Shown piece after piece: positions 1 through 6,169 of a DNA stretch of 6,770 nt (its first letter is position 1; each line of letters starts with the position of its first letter). Under the pieces are notes generated by a model. The model did not search any database and was not told the origin of the DNA. It worked only from the letters and a program-made list of their open reading frames with translations. The position numbers and the translations under genes were made by a program. The DNA lies in assembly GCA_913041025.1 (NCBI GenBank), contig CAJWGQ010000157.1, forward strand, positions 1 through 6,770, read 5' to 3'. Origin of the DNA: an uncultured Gammaproteobacteria bacterium. Its GTDB lineage: Bacteria > Pseudomonadota > Gammaproteobacteria > Pseudomonadales > Azotimanducaceae_A.

Positions 1-14
1 ACCAAAATGGTGCA
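1..14 (+). promoter_or_regulatory. NtrC-binding operator (left end cut by window)
   Basis: The first 14 bases, ACCAAAATGGTGCA, match 14 of the 17 positions of the classic NtrC enhancer palindrome TGCACCA-N3-TGGTGCA. The missing TGC would lie just outside the window. The visible core ACCA-AAA-TGGT is itself a perfect inverted repeat. The site centre is about 89 bases upstream of the transcription start predicted from the -24/-12 element at 69-84, a usual distance for an enhancer contacting sigma-54 polymerase by looping. Seen: the palindrome. Known: the NtrC consensus. Inferred: binding and activation of amt under nitrogen limitation. Confidence 0.75.
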
Positions 15-68
15 CAAAGTATCTAGGTTATAGTTTATTTGTAAGAGTTAAATAAATGCACAATTATG

Positions 69-84
69 TGGCATTTTGATTTCA
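69..84 (+). promoter_or_regulatory. Sigma-54 (-24/-12) promoter of amt
   Basis: The sequence TGGCATTTTGATTTCA fits the RpoN consensus TGGCAC-N5-TTGCA. The -24 GG is at 70-71 and the -12 block TTTCA at 80-84, with the correct 12-base spacing between elements. The one important mismatch is T for G in the -12 GC. Transcription would start near 95, leaving a leader of about 40 bases before the amt start codon. The NtrC operator upstream supports the call, because sigma-54 promoters require an enhancer-bound activator. No good sigma-70 promoter was seen in the same leader. Confidence 0.62.
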
Positions 85-122
85 TCTGTTTCAAACTAAC
101 TCTGCTTTGATTAGGTAATTAA

Positions 123-128
123 GAGGGG
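123..128 (+). promoter_or_regulatory. Ribosome binding site of amt
   Basis: GAGGGG lies six bases upstream of the ATG at 135. It is a strong purine-rich Shine-Dalgarno match and fixes the amt start, which also gives a well-formed signal peptide. Confidence 0.8.
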
Positions 129-134
129 ACTTCA

Positions 135-1418
135 ATGATCAAGTTATTGATTGGCTTAGTTTTGTGCGGAATTGCAGTGCCAGGTTTCGCAGAAGGTCTA
201 GATACGGGTGACACCGCTTGGATATTGACATCTACAGCGCTAGTGCTGTTTATGACCATACCAGGGTTGTCTTTATTTTATGCGGGTCTAGTCCGGTCGA
301 AAAATGTCTTAAGCGTATTAATGCAGTGCTTTACTATTTGCTGTCTTATGTCGGTTTTGTGGCTAGTAGTTGGTTATTCCTTGGCCTTCGGAGATGGAGG
401 CAGTCTGAATCAGTTTATCGGTGGCCTAGGTAACTTTCTGATGGGCGGTATTCAAGAGGAGACTCTTTCAGGTTCGATTCCAGAGAGCAACTTCGCACTT
501 TTTCAAATGACCTTTGCAGTGATTACGCCGGCTCTGATAGTAGGTGGTTTTGCAGAACGCATGCGGTTCTCAGCTGTGGTTTTGTTCTCAGCTGCGTGGC
601 TCTTGCTGGTTTATGCCCCTGTTTGTCATTGGGTTTGGGGTGGCGGATGGTTAGCCGACATGGGTCTGATGGATTTCGCAGGGGGTACAGTCGTTCATGT
701 GACCGCGGGCGTCGCAGCGATAGTGATTGCGATGGTAATAGGAAACCGTGCTGGCTTTCCTAATCAAGCCATGCCTCCTCACAATATGACGATGACTATT
801 ACAGGCGCAGCCATGCTTTGGGTTGGTTGGTTTGGGTTTAATGGAGGAAGCGCATTAGCTGCGAATGGCGATGCAGCCATGGCTATGCTTGTAACGCATA
901 TATCAGCTGCTGCAGGCGCCTTAACCTGGATGGGCTTTGAATGGTCTAAATATGGTAAACCCTCAGCTCTTGGCCTAGTGACTGGGATGGTAGCAGGCTT
1001 GGCAACGATAACGCCTGCCTCGGGTTTTGTCGGTCCGGGCGGGGGGTTAGTGATTGGTATAGCTGGAGGTGCAGTTTGCTTCTTGGCTACCAATTTCATT
1101 AAGAGGTCCCTGAAGATTGATGATTCACTTGATGTATTTCCTGTCCACGGGGTAGGTGGAGCGCTGGGAATGTTGGCTACTGCTGTGTTTGCCAGTTCCT
1201 CTATAGGAGTCTTTAGTGGTCAGGGAATGGATGCGACGATGGGAGGCCAATTTGTAACACAATTGATTGGTGTGCTAGTGGTGCTGGTTTATACGGCGAT
1301 CATTACTTGGGTGTTACTTAAGATAACTGAGGCCTTAGTTGGTAACAGAGTTTCATCGGATGAAGAGGTCGGAGGTTTGGATCTGGCATCTCATAATGAA
1401 CGTGGTTACGACATGTAA
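135..1418 (+). CDS. amt: Ammonium transporter (Amt/AmtB family)
   Basis: Inner-membrane channel that takes up ammonium, the main high-affinity nitrogen scavenger in proteobacteria. The 427 residues match the family length. Residues 1-19 form a cleavable signal peptide ending PGFA, as in E. coli AmtB. Counting from the sequence, all key AmtB positions are present at a constant offset of 20 from E. coli mature numbering: F127 and F235 (phenylalanine gate), W168 and S239 (recruitment site), D180, and the twin pore histidines H188 (in GTVVHVTAG) and H338 (in DVFPVHGVGG). The C-terminal tail from about 404 keeps the R-V...GLD...H-E-G-Y pattern of the cytoplasmic tail that docks the PII protein GlnK, so post-translational gating by GlnK is expected. 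No glnK lies in the window; it could be upstream of base 1. The leader carries NtrC and sigma-54 elements. Confidence 0.97.
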   Translation: MIKLLIGLVLCGIAVPGFAEGLDTGDTAWILTSTALVLFMTIPGLSLFYAGLVRSKNVLSVLMQCFTICCLMSVLWLVVGYSLAFGDGGSLNQFIGGLGNFLMGGIQEETLSGSIPESNFALFQMTFAVITPALIVGGFAERMRFSAVVLFSAAWLLLVYAPVCHWVWGGGWLADMGLMDFAGGTVVHVTAGVAAIVIAMVIGNRAGFPNQAMPPHNMTMTITGAAMLWVGWFGFNGGSALAANGDAAMAMLVTHISAAAGALTWMGFEWSKYGKPSALGLVTGMVAGLATITPASGFVGPGGGLVIGIAGGAVCFLATNFIKRSLKIDDSLDVFPVHGVGGALGMLATAVFASSSIGVFSGQGMDATMGGQFVTQLIGVLVVLVYTAIITWVLLKITEALVGNRVSSDEEVGGLDLASHNERGYDM

Positions 1419-1431
1419 ATTGGCTAACGCC

Positions 1432-1472
1432 GAGAGCCCTTCAAATTCTTTGTAGTTTGTTGAAGGGCTCTC
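1432..1472. terminator. Hairpin between convergent amt and the ligase gene
   Basis: GAGAGCCCTTCAA (1432-1444) is the perfect reverse complement of TTGAAGGGCTCTC (1460-1472), giving a 13-bp stem with a 15-base loop. It begins 13 bases after the amt stop, and its right arm overlaps the last two bases of the leftward ligase gene. Position between converging genes suggests a bidirectional terminator. Neither strand has a T-tract after the stem, so intrinsic termination may be weak; it could instead protect the 3' end or act with Rho. Confidence 0.65.
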
Positions 1473-2418
1473 AGTTCGATCTACTGAAGGCCTGTTCGAC
1501 CAGTAATTCTATCAATAAAGGAAACGTATACCCGAGGTGCTTAGCGCCATCGGGGTAGAGGCTGGTTTTGGTCATGCCTGGTAATGTGTTCACTTCAAGC
1601 ATCACTATTTCTCCTCCACTAGAAACTATAAAGTCTGCCCGAGATAAATCTCTGAGACCGAGACCCTTATGGGCAGAAATAGCAAAATCTTGCAAACGTG
1701 CAGACATAGAGTCGGGTAGTGGCGCTGGAATTATATGCTCGCTTAGATTTTCGCCGTAGCGATTAGCAAAGTTGTACCACTCGTTCTCTGGTGTCACAAC
1801 CTCGATAACGGGGAACGGTATGGTTTTACCTCCAACGTCAAGAACGCCCACTGTAATCTCTCTGCCTTCAATAAAACTCTCGATCAAGCAGGGACCATAA
1901 TCTAATGAACTAGTTAGTTTGCTCTCTAAATCGTTTAATTCGGAGACTATCTCGACTCCAAGAGCCGAGCCTTGATTAATTGGTTTAATGACAACTGTTT
2001 CACCTAGGTTTTCTTTGATTTTCTGGTGAAGGGAACTTATTGAACTTGGAGGATCTTCGATTAGGATTCCGCTAGCATTGGGTATTTCTAGGGCATCGAA
2101 TATTTTTTTAGAGACACCCTTGTCCATGGCCAGAGCACTGCCTCTGACATTGCTTCCTACATAGGGGATGCCGAGAATTTCTAAAAATCCTTGTATGGTT
2201 CCATCCTCTCCTACGGGGCCGTGCAGAGCGGGAAATATTACGTCGGGTTTGAATGCCAGGATATGTTCAGTTAGCTGGGCTTGGCTAATGTCTATCAGTT
2301 TTGTTTCGTAACCCTGCGCCTTGAGAGCCTCAGTAATCTGGGCAGCACTGGAGCGAGATACGTCAGCTTCGGCTGAATTTCCTCCCTCTAACACCCCAAT
2401 TCGATTTGGCTTTTTCAC
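1471..2418 (-). CDS. D-alanine--D-alanine ligase family protein (ATP-grasp)
   Basis: 315 residues, the usual Ddl length. Ddl joins two D-alanines with ATP in the cytoplasm for the peptidoglycan stem peptide. N-terminal domain: E17 in the GGNSAE motif (E. coli DdlB E15), and HGPVGEDGTIQG at 66-77. ATP-grasp part: K100, K145, S151 (S150 in DdlB), Y221 (Y216, the residue that is His in D-Ala-D-Lac VanA enzymes), R260, D262, E275 and N277 in LEVNTLPGMT. All catalytic positions are thus present. Deviations are E11 before GG, D19 where EREVS has Glu, and GSALG for GSSxG. The start is GTG, overlapping the acetyltransferase stop as GTGA, so translation is probably coupled; no strong ribosome site is visible. 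It is not in a murC-ddlB-ftsQ context, so it is either a DdlA-type paralogue or a ligase recruited to another dipeptide. Family certain; exact substrate inferred. Confidence 0.85.
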   Translation of the reverse strand: MKKPNRIGVLEGGNSAEADVSRSSAAQITEALKAQGYETKLIDISQAQLTEHILAFKPDVIFPALHGPVGEDGTIQGFLEILGIPYVGSNVRGSALAMDKGVSKKIFDALEIPNASGILIEDPPSSISSLHQKIKENLGETVVIKPINQGSALGVEIVSELNDLESKLTSSLDYGPCLIESFIEGREITVGVLDVGGKTIPFPVIEVVTPENEWYNFANRYGENLSEHIIPAPLPDSMSARLQDFAISAHKGLGLRDLSRADFIVSSGGEIVMLEVNTLPGMTKTSLYPDGAKHLGYTFPLLIELLVEQAFSRSN

Positions 2419-2945
2419 GGTTTTCTAAGCTCTCTTCGATCGTCTATCACGCACCACCTTTCGTGATCTTTCCAAGATCCATCAATGAATAAAAACCCTG
2501 TAGATAGGCCCTCTTTAATAAAACCGCAACTTTTCACCAATCTGATTGAATTATGATTTTTTGGTTGTATGTTGGCCTCTAATCTATGTAAGCCAAACGT
2601 CTCAAATGCGATTTTCAATACGGCTAACAGACCTTCTTTCATAAAACCATGTCCCGCATAAGGTTTGCCAACATAGTACCCCAGCGAGCCGCTCTGGAAG
2701 GAGCCTCTTATAATGTTGTTGATGTTAATGACACCTACTATAGCATCGTCCTCTTTACTGCAGATTGCGAAGCCTTCGTGATCATCCTTCTTTATTCTGT
2801 TGATATAGGCTTTAAAAAGGCTCGAATTATTAGGTGGCGATATCCAGGGAAAGTGCATAGAGATGCTTTGTTTCATTAGACCAACGAATTCTACTTCGTC
2901 TTTGGGGTTTACTCTTCTGATGTATACTCGTGGCTCTTTGTTCAT
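2415..2945 (-). CDS. GNAT N-acetyltransferase, RimJ/RimL type
   Basis: 176 residues, typical of single-domain GNAT enzymes that move an acetyl group from acetyl-CoA to an amine. Seen: the acetyl-CoA pyrophosphate loop at about 92-105 (V-G-K-P-Y-A-G-H-G-F-M-K-E-G), preceded by the strand LGYYVG; the motif B region at 120-142, HRLEANI through N-x-x-S-I-R-L-V-x-S-C-G-F; and the C-terminal DGSWKDHERW (155-164), all as in RimJ/RimL relatives that acetylate N-terminal alpha-amines of ribosomal proteins. Many members act on small molecules or peptides, so the substrate is unknown. It is the middle gene of an apparent operon, 43 bases after the peptidase gene and overlapping the ligase gene by four bases. 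The ATG is the only credible start, because an in-frame TAA lies 27 bases upstream. Its ribosome site is poor (AACGAG abutting the ATG). Confidence 0.87.
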   Translation of the reverse strand: MNKEPRVYIRRVNPKDEVEFVGLMKQSISMHFPWISPPNNSSLFKAYINRIKKDDHEGFAICSKEDDAIVGVININNIIRGSFQSGSLGYYVGKPYAGHGFMKEGLLAVLKIAFETFGLHRLEANIQPKNHNSIRLVKSCGFIKEGLSTGFLFIDGSWKDHERWCVIDDRRELRKP

Positions 2946-2988
2946 CTCGTTTTGCCGTGAGTAGCGAAGTTAAAAAAAATCGTGATTA

Positions 2989-3927
2989 TCATTTAATGTA
3001 GCAAAAATAATAGATTGCGCCTCTTTCTCCTAGCCAAGCTCTGGAAAACTCCTTGAGATCATATTGTCTTTCAACATTCTCGGAATCTTCTGCTGCTGGG
3101 TCTAGCGTCAACACTTTATTGTTTTCTAGTCCATAAACACATACCAAATGCCCGTGTGTTTGTTTTAGAGGCGACCCCTTTAATGCGCCTTCCTTAAATC
3201 GGATGCTACAGACTAATGGTTGGCCGGTCGCTAAGACCTTTAGCGCATCCTCCCAATTCTCTGTGGTTTCAACCGACCCAATAAATCCATATTTGGCGGC
3301 GCTTTTAATGGCAAGTGGCCATGAACCAAAGGCGTTGGTTGCTGGGTCAAAACACTTGTCGATGATCTCGTCCCAATCTATCGAGCTGTTGCTTAGCGAT
3401 AAGGCCATAGCCGTGGCTGTGGGCGAACAAATCCTGTCTCGAATGTTTTTGTTTTTGCTTTTCTGACTAAACCTTTGGGGTGGGTTTGTTTTTAAATTTG
3501 TTGTAGAAATTTCAGCTGTAGTTTGTTTTGTCAGTTCTCTAATGGATAGGGTGAGAAGATAGTCTTGGGGTTTAGTCTTTTGGTTTATCTTTATTCGGAC
3601 TTCGCCGGCATCCATATCTGATTTTGTGTGCCAACAATCTATGTGCCCAGATACTTCGTTTGTTTCCTTTTGCGGACGGTAGTCTTTGGGACTGGGTATC
3701 GGATATAACTTATGACAGGAATTTGCTCTAAGTGAGAACTGATACTCGCCCAAATTCTTCAAAGCGCTATAACTTGGCACAATGATATGGTCGGCAGGTA
3801 TTTTTGGGGTTTTTATGAGGCCAACCCAAGCGCTGGAACCGCTTTTGGTCCAGTTAATGTCCCCATCTAGCTTGAGAGGAAATCGTTCTTTGATATTTGT
3901 ATCAGCGAAGCGCTGTTTATGTATCAT
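2989..3927 (-). CDS. C39-like cysteine peptidase domain protein
   Basis: 312 residues in two parts. Residues 1 to about 145 are a beta-rich region without a recognised motif. Residues 150-312 resemble C39-like peptidases (papain-like fold): Q155 as possible oxyanion residue, C167 in CSPTATAMAL as nucleophile, H260 in THGHLVCV as catalytic histidine and D276 in LDPAAED as third residue; SWPLAIKSAAKYGF (202-215) and the YDLKEFSRAWLG segment near 289-300 are also family-like. Related actinobacterial proteins are usually secreted, but no signal peptide or membrane segment is visible here, so this copy looks cytoplasmic. The start is constrained: an in-frame stop lies 12 bases upstream and the next Met is residue 105. 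The ribosome site is weak. It heads a likely operon with the acetyltransferase and ligase genes. Peptidase or amidase activity is inferred from the preserved triad; the substrate is unknown. Confidence 0.78.
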   Translation of the reverse strand: MIHKQRFADTNIKERFPLKLDGDINWTKSGSSAWVGLIKTPKIPADHIIVPSYSALKNLGEYQFSLRANSCHKLYPIPSPKDYRPQKETNEVSGHIDCWHTKSDMDAGEVRIKINQKTKPQDYLLTLSIRELTKQTTAEISTTNLKTNPPQRFSQKSKNKNIRDRICSPTATAMALSLSNSSIDWDEIIDKCFDPATNAFGSWPLAIKSAAKYGFIGSVETTENWEDALKVLATGQPLVCSIRFKEGALKGSPLKQTHGHLVCVYGLENNKVLTLDPAAEDSENVERQYDLKEFSRAWLGERGAIYYFCYIK

Positions 3928-3982
3928 CAGACCATAATATCAATGAATATTGCGATATTCTCGATTACTGGCCATCGAATTT

Positions 3983-4222
3983 ATGCGAATACAAATATTT
4001 AGTACTGACGGATGCACTCTTTGTGAGAAGGTCATAGACAAACTATTTGACTTGTCCCTTAACCAGGGATTGGAACTTGTTGTCACTGACGTATCTTTAG
4101 ATGATGAGCTGCTTAGCCGATATGGAACGGACATACCGGTAATCAAAACCTCAGAGAAAACTTTGAGGAGTCCGTTTAGTGATGAAGAAATGTTGGAACT
4201 CATAAAGCAAAGTATTCCCTAG
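3983..4222 (+). CDS. Glutaredoxin-like (Glrx-like/DUF836) thiol protein
   Basis: 79 residues with a thioredoxin-fold outline: strand RIQIFST, then a C-T-L-C pair at residues 11 and 14 opening a helix, then DVSLDDELLSRYGTDIPVI (37-55) with the cis-proline Pro53 before VI, and a C-terminal helix. CxLC followed by RYGxxIPV is characteristic of the short Glrx-like family common in gammaproteobacteria, thought to act in thiol-disulfide exchange; physiological partners are not known. I chose the ATG at 3983 because it places the first strand at residue 2, as in relatives. A TTG at 3950 would add 11 unsupported residues. No clear ribosome site precedes either. The gene diverges from the peptidase gene and ends 7 bases from the slt stop, so its 3' transcript probably overlaps slt. 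Confidence 0.85.
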   Translation: MRIQIFSTDGCTLCEKVIDKLFDLSLNQGLELVVTDVSLDDELLSRYGTDIPVIKTSEKTLRSPFSDEEMLELIKQSIP

Positions 4223-4229
4223 AGACAGC

Positions 4230-6155
4230 TTATCGTAGAAACTTATTAGAAGGGCTGATAAAGGGTAGTGGCTGATTAATTAATTGCGCGTAGACTTGTC
4301 TAAAGGCTAAGACATTTTTTACGTAATTTCGCGTTTCTTTAAATGGAATTTGTTCAATCCAGACATCCAAAGGTAGGGCTTTTTTTCCTTTAGTCCAGCG
4401 GTCAACTCTTTGTTCTCCAGCATTGTATGCTGCTACCGCCAGCGCAGTTTGACCTCTGTATCTTTTTAAAAGCCAGCTCAGATGAAAGCTACCCAACTTA
4501 ATGTTAAGCCCAGGATTATGAAGGCGCGAAGTTGAGGGGGCTGAAAGGCCCATTCTTCTGGCAGTCAGGTTGGCCGTTGAGGGTATTAGCTGCATGAGTC
4601 CTCGAGCGTTCGCACTGGATACTGCGAGAACATTGAACGCTGATTCTTGCCTCGATACAGCATAGAGCAAAGCGAGTGGTTGGTCTGTGGTTAGAGCTGC
4701 CTCTTTAAATTCCTGCTGATAGAGAATGGGAAATCTGAGCTTTAGATGGTCGCGCGCTCCGGCGTCTCCAGCAGTTCGAATAGTCAACGGCGTTTTTCCA
4801 AGATCGTTGATGAAATATATCGAGTTTATTTTTTCTTCGTCTGGTTGAGTCGATAATGTGCGATACCATTCTCGTCTGGCGTTGACGTTGTCTCCTACTG
4901 CAAAAAGTTCCTTCGCCCGAAAGACATTTTGGTTCTTGGGTACTTGTAGTGCTGATCTGGGTAATGAAGCATCGTTTAGTCTTGGCTTACTTTGCAGAAG
5001 GCTTGCTGCCATAAATCCATAGTAGTGCCGTTCGTCTGAAATTCTTGTCAGCCGGAGTTTTGCCTCTTGTTCTTCTCCACCTATTTCAATTTGGGCTCTC
5101 GATAGCCAGTAATCCCATCGGATGTCTTCCTCAATAGAGAGGGCTCTTTTTACCCAATAGCTTGTCTCCTCCCAATTGGCGTTCTTGATTGCCGAGTTTG
5201 CGAGCTCTTTGACAAGGTTTTCGTCTTTGAACCGGTAACGGTCGCTTGTACCAGGGAAGATATTTTCTTTTGCTTGGCCTTTCACGATGTTTGACTCAGC
5301 TAGTTGGATTTCTTGGTCTGAAAAGCTGTATTGACCTTTAAAACTGGACCATGCTTTCTTAGCTTGAGTCGGATGGTTCTTTGATAAACGCGAGACGCCG
5401 TGTAACACGATGTGTTTTTCTTTTTCCTTAGACGCACCAAGTGATTTGAATGTAGATATACGTTTGGGTTGAGTATGAACTCGATAAAGGATTTGCCCCG
5501 CCTGTTTGTTAGATCCTGATAAAAATCTAAGTAAGTATCTGGAGAGTTGGCGTTCGTTTGCGCCAATTGTAAGTTTGAGCCTTGACCAGACGACCTCTTC
5601 ATTAAAGTACTTCGTTTTCTTCCAGACTTCAAAGAGGGGATCACACACCTTTGGCTGTGATTTGGGTTTTACCCAAAGATCTTCTGTTAGTGCTAGTGCT
5701 TCATCTTTCTGATTGGTGCCGTAAAGCGAGCGGGCATATAAACACCGTAATTCAGGATCCGATGTTGTTACATAATTATCTTGGAATGCTTTCCACCTTC
5801 TTTGTTTGCCGATTAACTTCAGCCATCTTTTTTCAAGAATAGCTGTGACTGGAAGGTGAGCAAATTTGGTTTTAAATTCATCCATCTCAACTTGTGATCG
5901 TTTGTGCAAGAGTCGATTGAATTTGTGATAGCTCAGGTAGTCTTTTAAGAGGTAACTGTCTAACTCATCTTGCAATTTGCTGAATTTTTTGATTTGACCC
6001 TGAGACAAGTGCTTTAGGGCTTCTTTGTATTGGGACCGTTGCTGAAGTGTAGAAGTCTCTCCGGGTTGTGATTTGGAATAGCAAAGTAGAGGTACGATTA
6101 GTACAAGCAATATAGGAAAGAGATGGAAACTGCGAAAGTGTTTTTGGCAAAGCAT
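4230..6155 (-). CDS. slt: Soluble lytic murein transglycosylase (Slt70 type)
   Basis: Periplasmic enzyme that cleaves the MurNAc-GlcNAc bond of peptidoglycan to give 1,6-anhydro ends. The 641 residues are close to E. coli Slt70 (about 645). Residues 1-27 are a signal peptide (basic N-terminus, then FPILLVLIVPLLC). Residues about 35-400 form the alpha-superhelical U domain, 405-480 the linker domain (RAKELFAVGDNVNARREWYR), and 488-615 the catalytic SLT domain. Catalytic Glu504 lies in SRQESAF, followed by SSANARGLMQLIPSTA, AYNAG at 576-580 and FKETRNYVKNVL at 605-616, all diagnostic. The cleavage site lacks a clear A-x-A (C-Y-S is the best candidate), and PLLC is not a proper lipobox, so a soluble protein is more likely than a lipoprotein. 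It is preceded by a good ribosome site and is apparently monocistronic. Confidence 0.96.
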   Translation of the reverse strand: MLCQKHFRSFHLFPILLVLIVPLLCYSKSQPGETSTLQQRSQYKEALKHLSQGQIKKFSKLQDELDSYLLKDYLSYHKFNRLLHKRSQVEMDEFKTKFAHLPVTAILEKRWLKLIGKQRRWKAFQDNYVTTSDPELRCLYARSLYGTNQKDEALALTEDLWVKPKSQPKVCDPLFEVWKKTKYFNEEVVWSRLKLTIGANERQLSRYLLRFLSGSNKQAGQILYRVHTQPKRISTFKSLGASKEKEKHIVLHGVSRLSKNHPTQAKKAWSSFKGQYSFSDQEIQLAESNIVKGQAKENIFPGTSDRYRFKDENLVKELANSAIKNANWEETSYWVKRALSIEEDIRWDYWLSRAQIEIGGEEQEAKLRLTRISDERHYYGFMAASLLQSKPRLNDASLPRSALQVPKNQNVFRAKELFAVGDNVNARREWYRTLSTQPDEEKINSIYFINDLGKTPLTIRTAGDAGARDHLKLRFPILYQQEFKEAALTTDQPLALLYAVSRQESAFNVLAVSSANARGLMQLIPSTANLTARRMGLSAPSTSRLHNPGLNIKLGSFHLSWLLKRYRGQTALAVAAYNAGEQRVDRWTKGKKALPLDVWIEQIPFKETRNYVKNVLAFRQVYAQLINQPLPFISPSNKFLR

Positions 6156-6163
6156 TTAAGGGT

Positions 6164-6169
6164 CCACCT
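6164..6169 (-). promoter_or_regulatory. Ribosome binding site of slt
   Basis: Read on the minus strand this is AGGTGG, eight bases before the ATG at 6155. It is the best Shine-Dalgarno match on the minus strand of the window and supports the chosen slt start. Confidence 0.75.

Noticed and set aside
218..1099. Frames on both strands inside amt
   Set aside because: They overlap a gene with complete family conservation and show no domain signatures; they are shadow frames.
1471..2418. Van-type D-Ala-D-Lac ligase (glycopeptide resistance)
   Set aside because: Tyr221 occupies the position that is His in VanA/VanB, and no vanH or vanX neighbour is present.
2972..2979. Run of eight A (T on the minus strand) after the peptidase gene, as a terminator
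   Set aside because: No GC-rich stem precedes it on the minus strand, so it is unlikely to end transcription before the acetyltransferase gene.
3950..3982. Upstream TTG start adding 11 residues to the Glrx-like protein
   Set aside because: The extension has no counterpart in short Glrx-like proteins, which begin directly with the first beta strand; the ATG at 3983 gives that form.
3940..4203. 87-codon minus-strand frame opposite the Glrx-like gene
   Set aside because: It is antisense to a gene with clear CxxC and IPV motifs, is serine-rich without domain signature, and has no ribosome site.
6070..6155. Lipoprotein signal in the transglycosylase (PLLC at residues 22-25)
   Set aside because: The -1 and -3 residues (Leu and Pro) do not fit a lipobox, which needs a small residue before Cys; the Slt70 family is soluble in the periplasm.
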